Source of the DNA: Flavobacteriales bacterium
GTDB lineage: Bacteria; Bacteroidota; Bacteroidia; Flavobacteriales_D; UBA2798
Assembly (NCBI GenBank): GCA_019694795.1
Contig: JAIBBF010000029.1
Location: forward strand, 1-34,240
Length of the DNA: 34,240 nt
Reading direction: 5' to 3'
Shown here one piece after another: positions 7,410 through 15,816 of this stretch; position 1 is the first letter of the stretch, and the number at the start of each line of letters is the position of its first letter. The position numbers were made by a program, and so were the translations under genes. The notes under the pieces were generated by a model, which worked only from the letters and a program-made list of their open reading frames with translations, searched no databases and was not told the DNA's origin.

Positions 7410-8154
7410 TTTCCTTCAGATCAAATTGTTTTTTTTGCCCGTCGGAAAATAATACCTCAAGTTTTCCATCGTCACCGGTACCGGTGATCATTCCCTTTAT
7501 TACTTCATCTTCCACCTTGAATTCAGTTGGAATTCCTAAGCGAAATAAATGGTTGTGGTAATGCTTTTTGATGAGGACATGTTGACCTTCTCTCAGTTTT
7601 AAATACCACTTTTCCAGGTGCGAGCAAAGTGTATTTAACACCAAGTGCAAATCCATCTTTTCACCGGTGATTTGCCGCAGAGAAGTGGCATTAATTTCAT
7701 CGGGAAATTCAAGCTGATTTACATTTAAACCGATGCCTATAACGGAAGATTTGATCTTATCTCCGGAAAATGAATTTTCAATTAAAATACCGGCTATTTT
7801 TTTTTCTCCTGCCAAAATATCGTTAGGCCATTTAATTTCAGCTTTCGTACCGAATGTTTCCAATGTTTCCATGACAGAAATGGCAGTAATCCGACTCAGG
7901 AGAAATTGATCCTTTGGCGACAAAAATCCAGGTCGGTACACAATGGAAATGGTAAGATTTTCTCCCTTCTGCGAATGCCATTTCGAACCGCGCTGTCCTC
8001 TCCCTCCCTCCTGCTCATGTGCCATAATTACCGCTCCCTCCGCCAGATTTGTCGTGTTCAGCAACATGGCAGCATAATTGTTGGTAGAGTCTACAACCTC
8101 CAAAACGTGAAGTTCCTGTCCTGTGAAGAGTGTATTTATATTCTCATTTTCCAT
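7393..8154 (-). CDS. birA: Biotin--[acetyl-CoA-carboxylase] ligase
   Basis: 253 residues. Activates biotin with ATP and attaches it to the biotin carboxyl carrier lysine of carboxylases. The biotinyl-AMP binding loop GGRGQRGSKW is at residues 50-59, and the KWPNDIL motif of the active site is at 108-114. The C-terminal SH3-like domain (about 205-253) is present (KGMITGTGDDGKLEVLF). It lacks the N-terminal helix-turn-helix of E. coli BirA, so it is a group I ligase without repressor activity. It is divergent from rsfS with a 65-base gap, and its 3' end runs 17 bases into the convergent SRPBCC gene. Confidence 0.95.
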   Translation of the reverse strand: MENENINTLFTGQELHVLEVVDSTNNYAAMLLNTTNLAEGAVIMAHEQEGGRGQRGSKWHSQKGENLTISIVYRPGFLSPKDQFLLSRITAISVMETLETFGTKAEIKWPNDILAGEKKIAGILIENSFSGDKIKSSVIGIGLNVNQLEFPDEINATSLRQITGEKMDLHLVLNTLCSHLEKWYLKLREGQHVLIKKHYHNHLFRLGIPTEFKVEDEVIKGMITGTGDDGKLEVLFSDGQKKQFDLKEISLVI

Positions 8155-8187
8155 GATTCCGGCACTTGTATCATTCTTGGGAATGGC

Positions 8188-8195
8188 TAAATTTA
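8188..8195 (-). promoter_or_regulatory. Possible -7 element (TAAATTTA) for birA
   Basis: One mismatch to TAnnTTTG, 33 bases before the birA ATG. The same palindromic octamer occurs before the helicase gene at 1484-1491. Low confidence. Confidence 0.3.
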
Positions 8196-8197
8196 CC

Positions 8198-8205
8198 TAC
8201 TTTTG
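8198..8205 (+). promoter_or_regulatory. Promoter -7 element TACTTTTG for rsfS-ftsH operon
   Basis: Perfect TAnnTTTG with a TTG -33 triplet at 8177-8179, 18 bases upstream. It ends 14 bases before the rsfS ATG at 8220, giving a short leader. Confidence 0.65.
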
Positions 8206-8219
8206 TCGGCACACAGAAC

Positions 8220-8600
8220 ATGGCTAGAAAGAAAAAAGAAAAAGACAACGCTGCAGACCTCATCAAGGCAATTGTTGAGGGTATGCAGGAAAAGAAGGGA
8301 CGAGATATCGTTGTGCTCGACATGCGGGAGCTCCCCAATGCAATTACGGATTACTTCGTAATTTGCCACGCAGAAAATATCCGGCAGGTAAATGCGCTGG
8401 GCGACTCGGTTCAGGAGTTCACCATGGTGCTTGCCAATGAAAAACCCTGGCATTCGGAGGGAACAAGTAATGCCAATTGGGTGTTGTTGGATTATGTGAA
8501 TGTAGTGGTTCACATCTTCAACAAAGAATCACGCGAATTTTACAACATTGAAAATTTATGGGCCGACGCTAAACGGACCGAATACGAATCGACTTACTGA
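8220..8600 (+). CDS. rsfS: Ribosome silencing factor RsfS
   Basis: 126 residues from the ATG at 8220. RsfS binds ribosomal protein uL14 on the large subunit and blocks subunit joining when nutrients are short; it also helps ribosome maturation. Family motifs are clear: KAIVEGMQEKKGRDIVVLDMRELPNA, then DYFVICHAEN, WHSEGTSNANWVLLDYVNVVVHIF, and ESREFYNIENLWADA at the end. The frame is open for 18 codons upstream (to 8166), but that part contains the promoter, and MARKKKEKDN is a normal N-terminus. First gene of an operon with ftsH 8 bases downstream. Confidence 0.95.
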   Translation: MARKKKEKDNAADLIKAIVEGMQEKKGRDIVVLDMRELPNAITDYFVICHAENIRQVNALGDSVQEFTMVLANEKPWHSEGTSNANWVLLDYVNVVVHIFNKESREFYNIENLWADAKRTEYESTY

Positions 8601-8608
8601 TATCAAGC

Positions 8609-10690
8609 ATGGCTGAAAACAACGAGAATAGAAAGAAAAATGGTCCGGGCAGACCCGCATTCAATTTTTATTGGATCTGGGGAATTATTGTGGTGGTATT
8701 GATTACCCTCAACTTCCTCACCTGGAACCAACCTACCCACGATACCAACATCAACGATTTTAAAGAAAAAATGGCTTTAAAAGGCCATGTAGAAAAAATC
8801 TTAATCGTTAATAAGGAAATTGCAGAGGTGTGGATTAAGAAAGACAGTTTAACTGCAGCACCGCATAAAGAACTGTTTAAAGGAAAAAAAGTCGACGGTC
8901 CGCATTACCTGTTTAACACCGGTCCGGCCGATGAATTCCGAAAAGATCTTCGTGATATCGAAGCCGCTTGCAAGCAACTGGAAGATGCCAGCGGAAATAA
9001 ATTAAAATACACCTTCAAATACGATTATATCGTTCGCGAAAATTGGGGCAGAGATGTTTTAGGATGGGTATTACCTATTATCCTAATGGTAGCCATTTGG
9101 ATCTTCCTGATGCGCCGTTTAAGTGGTGGACCCGGCGGTGGCGGCGGACAGATTTTCAATATCGGAAAATCGCGTGCTCAACTTTTTGATAAAGAAAAAA
9201 GCACCAACATTACATTCAATGATGTTGCCGGTTTAGAAGGAGCAAAAGAAGAAATTCAAGAGATTGTTGACTTCCTTAAAAACCCGAAAAAATATACTGA
9301 ACTCGGTGCTAAGATTCCGAAAGGAGCATTGTTGGTTGGACCTCCCGGAACAGGTAAAACCTTATTGGCAAAAGCTGTTGCCGGTGAAGCGCAGGTTCCA
9401 TTCTTTTCCTTATCCGGTTCCGACTTCGTAGAAATGTTTGTTGGTGTAGGAGCATCACGCGTGCGTGACCTTTTCCGCCAGGCGAAAGAAAAAGCGCCAT
9501 GTATCATTTTCATTGATGAAATTGATGCCATTGGTAGAGCCAGAGGAAAAAGTCCTAGTCTTGGTTCCAACGACGAACGTGAAAACACGCTTAATCAGTT
9601 ATTGACCGAAATGGATGGTTTTGGTACCAATAGCGGAGTTATCATTCTGGCAGCAACTAACCGTGCAGATATTCTCGACAGAGCTTTAATGCGTCCGGGA
9701 CGATTCGACCGTATGGTTTATGTTGATCTTCCGGATTTGAATGAGCGAAAGAAGATTTTCGCAGTGCATTTACGTCCACTGAAAGTTAGCGAAGGGTTAG
9801 ACATTGATTTCCTTGCGCGACAAACACCCGGATTTTCGGGAGCGGATATTGCGAATATTTGTAATGAAGCTGCGCTGATTGCTGCAAGAAAGAAAAAGAA
9901 AACAGTAGAAAAACAAGATTTTCTTGATGCGGTTGACCGTGTAATTGGCGGACTCGAAAAGAAAAATAAAATTGTTTCGAAAGAAGAGAAAAAAGTAATT
10001 GCCTACCACGAAGCGGGCCACGCAGCCGTAAGCTGGTTATTGCAATATGCATCTCCATTGGTAAAAGTGACCATCGTACCTCGCGGACAATCGCTCGGTG
10101 CGGCATGGTATTTACCCGAAGAGCGCCAAATTACCCGTACGGAACAAATGCTCGATGAGATGTGCGCAACCCTTGGAGGAAGAGCATCTGAAAAGGTAAC
10201 TTTCGATAAAATTTCTACCGGTGCATTGAGTGATTTGGAACGTGTAACCAAAATGGCTTATGCTATGGTTAGTATCTACGGTCTAAATGAAAATCTCGGT
10301 AATATTTCTTATTACGATCCGCAAGGAAGTGAATACGCTTTTTCGAAACCTTATTCCGAAAAACGTGCAGAACTTATTGATGAAGAAGTATCAAAAATCA
10401 TCGAAGGTCAGTTTGAGCGTGCCGTAAAATTATTGAACGACAATAAGGACAAACTTCAAAAACTTGCCGAATTGTTATTGGAGAAAGAAGTCATCTTTAA
10501 AGAAGACCTTGAAACCATTTTCGGTAAACGTCCTTACGACAAAGAAGAGGAAAAACCAGCAGAAGAGAAACCGTCGGAAGAAACAAGCACAACTGTTTTA
10601 AACGGTGAGAACACTTCGAACGAGCAGAACAACGATGGGACGCTATTTGGAAACACCATCGAATGGGATAACCCTGATAAAAAAGATTAA
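8609..10690 (+). CDS. ftsH: ATP-dependent zinc metalloprotease FtsH
   Basis: 693 residues. Membrane-anchored AAA+ protease that degrades misfolded membrane proteins and short-lived regulators. TM1 is at about 20-38, a periplasmic domain follows, and TM2 is at about 150-167, then a GGPGGGGG linker. The AAA domain has Walker A GPPGTGKT at 244-251, Walker B IIFIDEID and the second region of homology with RPGRFDR. The peptidase zinc site HEAGH is at 467-471 with the third ligand D542. The C-terminal tail (about 645-693) is acidic, low-complexity and variable in the family. It is 8 bases after rsfS and 5 before the DUF2007 gene. All catalytic residues are intact. Confidence 0.98.
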   Translation: MAENNENRKKNGPGRPAFNFYWIWGIIVVVLITLNFLTWNQPTHDTNINDFKEKMALKGHVEKILIVNKEIAEVWIKKDSLTAAPHKELFKGKKVDGPHYLFNTGPADEFRKDLRDIEAACKQLEDASGNKLKYTFKYDYIVRENWGRDVLGWVLPIILMVAIWIFLMRRLSGGPGGGGGQIFNIGKSRAQLFDKEKSTNITFNDVAGLEGAKEEIQEIVDFLKNPKKYTELGAKIPKGALLVGPPGTGKTLLAKAVAGEAQVPFFSLSGSDFVEMFVGVGASRVRDLFRQAKEKAPCIIFIDEIDAIGRARGKSPSLGSNDERENTLNQLLTEMDGFGTNSGVIILAATNRADILDRALMRPGRFDRMVYVDLPDLNERKKIFAVHLRPLKVSEGLDIDFLARQTPGFSGADIANICNEAALIAARKKKKTVEKQDFLDAVDRVIGGLEKKNKIVSKEEKKVIAYHEAGHAAVSWLLQYASPLVKVTIVPRGQSLGAAWYLPEERQITRTEQMLDEMCATLGGRASEKVTFDKISTGALSDLERVTKMAYAMVSIYGLNENLGNISYYDPQGSEYAFSKPYSEKRAELIDEEVSKIIEGQFERAVKLLNDNKDKLQKLAELLLEKEVIFKEDLETIFGKRPYDKEEEKPAEEKPSEETSTTVLNGENTSNEQNNDGTLFGNTIEWDNPDKKD

Positions 10691-10695
10691 CAAAA

Positions 10696-10911
10696 ATGAT
10701 TGATCCCCAGTGGCGGCGCTTGTATACCGAAAGCAACCTTCAAGGTGCATGGCTACTGCAAGCCCGACTGGAAGATCAGGGAATTGAAACGATGATGCTC
10801 GATCAGAAAGACAGCAGTTATGGTTTTGGAACCATCGATATCTATGTACGGGAAGATCACTATTTAAAAGCCCTTCAAACCCTCACGGAGTATATTGAAT
10901 CACTAAAATAA
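10696..10911 (+). CDS. DUF2007 domain protein
   Basis: 71 residues, small and cytoplasmic. The pattern LYTESNLQGAWLLQARLEDQGIET followed by IDIYVREDHYLKALQTL fits DUF2007, a ferredoxin-like beta-alpha-beta unit called a putative signal-transducing protein in databases; no function is proved. It lies between ftsH and cdsA with gaps of 5 and 4 bases, so it is certainly part of the operon. In many flavobacteria an LUD-domain gene sits near this place instead; that comparison is from memory. Confidence 0.85.
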   Translation: MIDPQWRRLYTESNLQGAWLLQARLEDQGIETMMLDQKDSSYGFGTIDIYVREDHYLKALQTLTEYIESLK

Positions 10912-10915
10912 CAAC

Positions 10916-11791
10916 ATGCTTCAGCGAGCCATCAGCGGATTCTTTTTTGTAGTTGTAATGGTTTTATCCATTTGGTATTCGTCATGGACCATGGCTCTGT
11001 TATTTACCGGAATTTGTATTGTCGCTTTAATTGAATTTCATCGCTTACGTGTCGTTATTCAACCTGATGCCAGTAAATCCACCATTATCATTTCCGGGCT
11101 ATTTGCATTTGTCATTACAATACTTCGTGCACCACAACCAATCATTTCCCTAAGCAATTCAGAAACGCTGCTCGGAATTAACACCTTCGTGAATTCTGTT
11201 TTGTTGGCGAATATTTTAAGTGGGGGATTAATTTTGTTTTTGGTCATACGCGATTTATTTGAAACGAAATCTTCGTACCCACACACAGCAACAGGATTGT
11301 TTGCGGCCTTTTATATTGGGGTTCCTTTTGGACTACTTTTTTATTTCATCATTAACCCACAATCTGCCGATCTCTATTCCGGAATGCCGCTGCTTTACTT
11401 TTTTATTTTGTTATGGACCAACGATACGTTTGCCTATTTAAGCGGAAAGTTTTTGGGAAAAACAAAATTATGGGAACGCATTTCTCCCAATAAAACCTGG
11501 GAAGGATTTGTTGGCGGTGCTTTATTTACCATGATTGCATTTTTCATTATTGGCAATCAGGATTCAGATTTAGGATTCATTAAAAATCAATACTGGATTC
11601 CATTGGTCGTTTCTGTATTTGCCACATTGGGAGATTTATCCGAATCGCTTTTAAAACGACAAGCCGGAGTAAAAGATTCAGGAAACATCATGCCCGGTCA
11701 CGGCGGTGTGCTGGATCGTTTTGATGGAATTCTTTTATCGATGCCTGCGCTGGTTTTTTGTTTTTCGTTGTATTTAATCATTAGCCAATGA
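10916..11791 (+). CDS. cdsA: Phosphatidate cytidylyltransferase CdsA
   Basis: 291 residues. Makes CDP-diacylglycerol from phosphatidic acid and CTP, the branch point of phospholipid synthesis in the inner membrane. About eight hydrophobic segments are spread along the protein. The SPNKTWEGFVGG motif lies near residues 190-201. The full CDP-alcohol signature S-x-x-K-R-x4-K-D-x-G-x3-P-G-H-G-G-x-x-D-R-x-D runs from about residue 244 to 270. The last four bases overlap the phosphatase start (ATGA). Confidence 0.97.
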   Translation: MLQRAISGFFFVVVMVLSIWYSSWTMALLFTGICIVALIEFHRLRVVIQPDASKSTIIISGLFAFVITILRAPQPIISLSNSETLLGINTFVNSVLLANILSGGLILFLVIRDLFETKSSYPHTATGLFAAFYIGVPFGLLFYFIINPQSADLYSGMPLLYFFILLWTNDTFAYLSGKFLGKTKLWERISPNKTWEGFVGGALFTMIAFFIIGNQDSDLGFIKNQYWIPLVVSVFATLGDLSESLLKRQAGVKDSGNIMPGHGGVLDRFDGILLSMPALVFCFSLYLIISQ

Positions 11792-12246
11792 GAGTTTTAA
11801 TGGTTTGCCTTGGAAATATTTGCCGTTCTCCAATGGCAGAAGGAATTATGCGGGGAAAGGTGAATGAAAAAAATCTCAATTGGGAAATAGATTCTGCAGG
11901 AACATCCAACTTTCACACCGGTGAAGCACCTGATATTCGTTCCATCAATAAAATGAAAGCATATAATTTGGACATCAGTTCACTTCGTGCCCGGCAATTT
12001 TCCGTAAAAGATTTTGATGCATTTGATCTGATTCTTGCAATGGATGAAAGTAATTATGCAAACATTCTGAAATTGGCAAAAAACGATGCGCAACGCGAGA
12101 AAGTAAAAATGATTCTCGATTACGCTTTTCCCGGTCAACGCATGAGTGTTCCCGATCCCTATTACGGTGGCGATTCCGGTTTCGAAAATGTTTACCGATT
12201 ACTAAACGAAGCCTGCGATCGCGTAATTCTGCATCATCATGAATAA
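11788..12246 (+). CDS. Low molecular weight protein-tyrosine phosphatase
   Basis: 152 residues, usual length for the family. The P-loop CLGNICRS (C7 nucleophile, R13) is at the N-terminus and the general acid is D123 in DPYYGG. It dephosphorylates protein tyrosines, often those of exopolysaccharide kinases (Wzc type), but no such kinase is in this window. Cytoplasmic. It overlaps cdsA by 4 bases and the rsmI-like gene by 8 bases, so translation is likely coupled. The C-terminus ends in HHHE. Confidence 0.94.
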   Translation: MRVLMVCLGNICRSPMAEGIMRGKVNEKNLNWEIDSAGTSNFHTGEAPDIRSINKMKAYNLDISSLRARQFSVKDFDAFDLILAMDESNYANILKLAKNDAQREKVKMILDYAFPGQRMSVPDPYYGGDSGFENVYRLLNEACDRVILHHHE

Positions 12247-12943
12247 GGGTAAAGTGTATTTAATTCCTTCTTTTCTGGGAGAAGAGCCCGATTTAAATTC
12301 GCTTTCCGGTTCAGGTATTTCCATTGCTAAAGAACTGCGTTTTATCGTTGCAGAAAATGCAAAACATGCGCGACGATTTTTAAAACAGATCGGCATTGAA
12401 ATTCCATTGCAGGAAGTGGATGTTAAAGAGCTCAATGAACACACCGATCCAAAAGAAATAAATCCATTATTAGAACCAGCCAGAAACGGACATGATATCG
12501 GCATCATTTCAGAAGCGGGTTGTCCGGGCATTGCAGATCCGGGCGCTGCTCTGGTAAAAATTGCGCATCAGGAAGGAATTAAAGTGATACCACTTCCCGG
12601 CCCCTCCTCTATTTTACTGGCCTTAATGGCTTCCGGAATGAACGGACAAGCCTTTACCTTTAATGGGTACTTGCCTAAAGATTCGGGATTGAGGCAGAAA
12701 AAAATCCGTGAAATGGAAAAACTTGCGCAACAAGGCATCACTCAACTTTTCATGGATACGCCGTATAGAAACAACCATGTTTTGGAAGACCTGATAAAGA
12801 GTTGTCAACCCGATACCAAATTGCTAATCGCAGCCAACATCACCCAACCGGGTGAACTGATTCGCACACAAAAAATTGCTGCCTGGAAAAAACAAAAACC
12901 CGATTTGCATAAACAACCTTGCATTTTCGGAATTGGCAGTTAA
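12239..12943 (+). CDS. rsmI: RsmI-family SAM-dependent methyltransferase (tetrapyrrole methylase fold)
   Basis: 234 residues. The family 2'-O-methylates C1402 of 16S rRNA. The motifs ENAKHARRFLKQIG, GIISEAGCPGIADPGAALV and LPGPSSILLALMASG, and the NGYLPK segment, match RsmI-type methyltransferases. It is about 50 residues shorter than E. coli RsmI, mainly at the C-terminus, and the N-terminus (KVYLIPSFLGE) is the Bacteroidota variant, so the exact target is less certain. It overlaps the phosphatase gene by 8 bases and stops one base before the convergent glycosyltransferase ends. Last gene of the rsfS operon. Confidence 0.82.
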   Translation: MNKGKVYLIPSFLGEEPDLNSLSGSGISIAKELRFIVAENAKHARRFLKQIGIEIPLQEVDVKELNEHTDPKEINPLLEPARNGHDIGIISEAGCPGIADPGAALVKIAHQEGIKVIPLPGPSSILLALMASGMNGQAFTFNGYLPKDSGLRQKKIREMEKLAQQGITQLFMDTPYRNNHVLEDLIKSCQPDTKLLIAANITQPGELIRTQKIAAWKKQKPDLHKQPCIFGIGS

Positions 12944-13963
12944 CTAAAACTCCAAATCGGAAAATTTCTTTTTCCCGCGCAAAAAACGACTCACTAAAAC
13001 AGATCGTTTATATACCCCTTTTAAGGCATTATTCTTTATTAGTAACCGATTTGCTTCTCTTTGCTTTTTAAGGCGGGAAATCGCTTTATAATACGCCATA
13101 TGTGCGCGTCCTACAGCCCACATGTGTTTCAACTGCAAGGCCGCAATAAATTTTAAGCTTGCTATTCCATCCAGACAGAGCCGGCGAAAGACTTTCAAAA
13201 AAAGTGCGGAACCAAAATGGTTTTTATGAATGAGGAATAAATTGTTTCTGAAATTGAGATAGGTTTTATTCGGACTCGAATAATTTAACGTACCGCCACC
13301 AAGGTGAAAAACGACCGATTGCGGACAATACATAATGCGGTATCCGGCATGTTGTAAACGGAAACACAAATCGATTTCCTCCATGTGCGCAAAAAAATCG
13401 TGATCAAGTCCGCCAACCTCACGGTAAGCCTTTGCGCGAATAAATAAACATGCACCACTGGCCCAAAAAATTTCGGAACTGTTGTCGTATTGACCCAAAT
13501 CTTCCTCTGCTATATCAAACATTCTTCCTCTGCAAAAGGGATAATAATCTTTATCGATAAATCCCCCCGCAGCACCTGCATATTCAAAATGCGTTTGTTT
13601 TAAAAACGATTTTATTTTGGGTTGAACGGCCGCAATGGCAGAATCATTTTCCATCATTGCAATGCAAGGATCAATCCAACCCGGACGCGTCTCTACATCT
13701 GAATTAAGTAAAATAAAATAATCGTGCTGCAGTTGTTTTAATCCCAAATCATAGCCACCTGAGTAGCCAAGGTTAAATGGATTTTGAATGATTTTTATTT
13801 GCGGGTAATGTTGCTTCAAAAAGGAGACTGAATCATCCGTAGATGCATTGTCAATTACAATAATCTCATGCTCTCCGGAAAAGGAAATTACCGATGGTAA
13901 AAATTCACGAAGGTGATTTGTACCGTTATAGTTAAGAATAACAACAGCTACGGAAGCTCTCAT
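12944..13963 (-). CDS. Glycosyltransferase family 2 (rhamnosyltransferase-like)
   Basis: 339 residues, GT-A fold. VVILNYNG at 7-14, the nucleotide-binding IVIDNAST at 35-42, and the metal-binding NSD at 86-88 followed by VETRPGW are clear. Further on, WASGACLFIRAKAYREVGG and the acceptor-side HMEEIDLCFRLQHAGY motif place it with the WcaA/RfbF-type inverting transferases acting on cell-surface polysaccharide. The acceptor and sugar donor are unknown. The C-terminal 70 residues are basic with possible amphipathic helices, consistent with membrane contact. Its ATG overlaps the stop of the upstream GWxTD gene by one base (TGATG), so translation is coupled. Confidence 0.9.
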   Translation of the reverse strand: MRASVAVVILNYNGTNHLREFLPSVISFSGEHEIIVIDNASTDDSVSFLKQHYPQIKIIQNPFNLGYSGGYDLGLKQLQHDYFILLNSDVETRPGWIDPCIAMMENDSAIAAVQPKIKSFLKQTHFEYAGAAGGFIDKDYYPFCRGRMFDIAEEDLGQYDNSSEIFWASGACLFIRAKAYREVGGLDHDFFAHMEEIDLCFRLQHAGYRIMYCPQSVVFHLGGGTLNYSSPNKTYLNFRNNLFLIHKNHFGSALFLKVFRRLCLDGIASLKFIAALQLKHMWAVGRAHMAYYKAISRLKKQREANRLLIKNNALKGVYKRSVLVSRFLRGKKKFSDLEF

Positions 13964-15423
13964 CAGCGGGGATTCTTATAAAACTCACCGGAGTTACCAC
14001 CCCAATGCTGGTTGTTTCCGCCATTACCTTCATCGATGTTTATATTCGGACTATTTCGGTTATTGAGCATTTGTTCCCAACGGTAGTTTCGTACTTCACC
14101 GGGGACATCCGAATGCAACATCACATAATCATTGGTTACCAAGTCGGGCAAATAGAAAATAAATCGTTTGTTATTGAATTTACCCACTTTTTTGTACTGC
14201 CAAATTTGATAGGGATAAGAAGAAGGTTCATTCGGACGATCCGTCACCCAATTCGGTGCTCCGTATTTTAAAAATACATAACCACGATCGGTTTGGTATC
14301 CGCGTTTAATTTTTGTACCGAAGATGCGGTTGACATAATCGACCGTCTGCTTATATTTAATCCAGGTCATCTCCGTACCCAAGGGATCGCGATTTGCCCA
14401 GAAGTAATAGAAAAATTGTTTCTTCAGGTTCATGTCCTGCGAATTAACAATCGTATCAATCATCCCGATTTCGTTGGGCATGGCAATGGGACGCAAGCAG
14501 GAAATAAATTCGTTAATGGAATCGTTATTGCTGATTTTTTCCACAAATGTGGCTGCCAGATTTACTTTTAAAATATCTTCCGGTTTAAACTCCCTTTCAA
14601 CATTGGTACGAATAAATTCAAAGGATTTTTCTGCCAGTAATTCATTCGCTTTGTTGCGGAGTTCCACCACCAATTCATACGAACCAGTGGGTAAATTTTT
14701 AATATCGAAAACACTTAACACCGGAACAACAGGTTTTACATTCTGCCGGGAAATTTTAGCCATTTGATCCACCGGTTCTCCATTGTTTTTTTCGCGGATA
14801 TATTGTTTTAGTAAAAACATTTCTCCGTTACCCAATTGCTCACTGCGGTAGATTTCGAAATAATAGGCCAGCTTCTCAATATCGGGCGAGTAATAATTCG
14901 ATACAAAAGGAATTAAATCATAACCACCTTTGGTGAGCGGTCCCTGTGTTTCTGCTTTGGTATATCCTTCCAATTGCTGAATGTCGGAAATGCTAATTAC
15001 CTGCGACGGTTTTTTTAATTCGACCGGTAAATGAGACCGGACAATTTCACTGCTGTCGTTTAGCACATCTCTGATTTCAAACTCGAGATTATAATAACCG
15101 GGATCCAATGAAAAACGATGCTGATCGGAAAAATCGTTAATGAGGGAATCGACCATCAGCGGACTATCCAGTGTCACTTTTCTAAAATCGATAATTTCTT
15201 CGCCACGCTTTACGATTTCTGTCAACTCAATTTTTCCGTAAAACAATCCGGCTTCATTCCGTAATAAACGGAAAGTGGAAATATTAAACTGAAGATAAAC
15301 CTCCAACAAAATTTTTCCATCGGGCGACTCAAACTGCTTATGGTCGAGGTAAGCCTCCGGTCGCGCTTTCTGAGAAAAGACCAGCGAGGGAATGAGGCAT
15401 AAAAAAAGCAATAACTTTTGCAT
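13963..15423 (-). CDS. GWxTD domain-containing exported protein
   Basis: 486 residues from the ATG at 15423. A signal peptide MQKLLLFLCLIPSLVFS is cut probably before QKARP. The frame is open a further 26 codons to 15501, but that leader is not signal-like. The beta-rich N-terminal half is followed by the GWxTD domain, with motif GYQTDRGYVFLKYGAPN from residue 375 in place of the usual GWxTDRG. The family is found in Bacteroidota and relatives; function is unknown and it is probably periplasmic or outer-membrane associated. A candidate -7 element TATCTTTA is at 15437-15444. Confidence 0.85.
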   Translation of the reverse strand: MQKLLLFLCLIPSLVFSQKARPEAYLDHKQFESPDGKILLEVYLQFNISTFRLLRNEAGLFYGKIELTEIVKRGEEIIDFRKVTLDSPLMVDSLINDFSDQHRFSLDPGYYNLEFEIRDVLNDSSEIVRSHLPVELKKPSQVISISDIQQLEGYTKAETQGPLTKGGYDLIPFVSNYYSPDIEKLAYYFEIYRSEQLGNGEMFLLKQYIREKNNGEPVDQMAKISRQNVKPVVPVLSVFDIKNLPTGSYELVVELRNKANELLAEKSFEFIRTNVEREFKPEDILKVNLAATFVEKISNNDSINEFISCLRPIAMPNEIGMIDTIVNSQDMNLKKQFFYYFWANRDPLGTEMTWIKYKQTVDYVNRIFGTKIKRGYQTDRGYVFLKYGAPNWVTDRPNEPSSYPYQIWQYKKVGKFNNKRFIFYLPDLVTNDYVMLHSDVPGEVRNYRWEQMLNNRNSPNINIDEGNGGNNQHWGGNSGEFYKNPR

Positions 15424-15436
15424 AATCCGCTTTTTG

Positions 15437-15444
15437 TAAAGATA
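15437..15444 (-). promoter_or_regulatory. Possible -7 element TATCTTTA for the GWxTD-glycosyltransferase operon
   Basis: Matches TAnnTTTG except for the last base, 13 bases before the ATG at 15423. The rest of the intergenic stretch 15445-15621 shows no gene or repeat that I can support. Confidence 0.35.
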
Positions 15445-15621
15445 GCCAAAAGCAAAACAAGCTCCTACATCCAGATCAAATATTGAAAAAGAATGAAGCA
15501 ATGGATAAATAAACCGTATAAAAGGCAGATGGTTCAGATGGAATTAGAGATACCTACACAACTCAAATAATGAAAAGCTATTCGAACCGCGGCAAGCAAA
15601 TGAGACCATCTGTTTTAAAAA

Positions 15622-15646
15622 CAAAAAACCCCGCAAAAACGAGGTT
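15622..15646 (-). terminator. Terminator of tRNA-Ser
   Basis: Seven-pair stem AACCTCG/CGGGGTT (one G-T pair) around a six-base loop, followed on the minus strand by a T-rich run. It lies 21 bases after the tRNA 3' end. Confidence 0.75.
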
Positions 15647-15666
15647 AATGCGAGGTCAGTTAAATG

Positions 15667-15754
15667 TGGCGGAGAGAGAGGGATTCGAACCCCCGAGGCT
15701 GTTACACCTAACGGTTTTCAAGACCGCCGCGATCGACCACTCTGCCATCTCTCC
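15667..15754 (-). tRNA. tRNA-Ser(UGA)
   Basis: Read on the minus strand the gene starts with acceptor GGAGAGA, which pairs with TCTCTCC near the 3' end, followed by discriminator G and an encoded CCA (15667-15669). The anticodon loop reads CTTGAAA, anticodon TGA. The long variable arm between anticodon stem and T arm, and the GGTTCGAATCC T loop, are typical of class II serine tRNA. Length is 88 bases with CCA. Confidence 0.96.
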
Positions 15755-15758
15755 GCTG

Positions 15759-15766
15759 CAAAAGTA
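15759..15766 (-). promoter_or_regulatory. Promoter -7 element TACTTTTG of tRNA-Ser
   Basis: Perfect TAnnTTTG ending 4 bases before the tRNA 5' end, with a TTG -33 triplet at 15784-15786 about 17 bases upstream. Confidence 0.65.
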
Positions 15767-15816
15767 AAAAAAGATTGATTACTCAAAACAAAAAAGCGAA
15801 AAGATGAAGCAGAAAT

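Noticed and set aside
8166-8219. Longer start for rsfS
   Set aside because: It would translate the promoter, and MARKKKEK is the normal N-terminus.
9256-10106. Antisense ORFs across ftsH
   Set aside because: They are low-complexity shadows of the ftsH coding frame with no domain.
10540-10690. Glu/Lys-rich repeat at the ftsH 3' end
   Set aside because: It is the ordinary acidic tail of FtsH, variable in the family.
13963-14767. Plus-strand ORFs within the GWxTD gene
   Set aside because: They are antisense to a well-supported gene and show no motif or start signal.
15570-15767. 65-codon plus-strand ORF with an EREGFEPP sequence
   Set aside because: It is the antisense of tRNA-Ser, a well-known false ORF.
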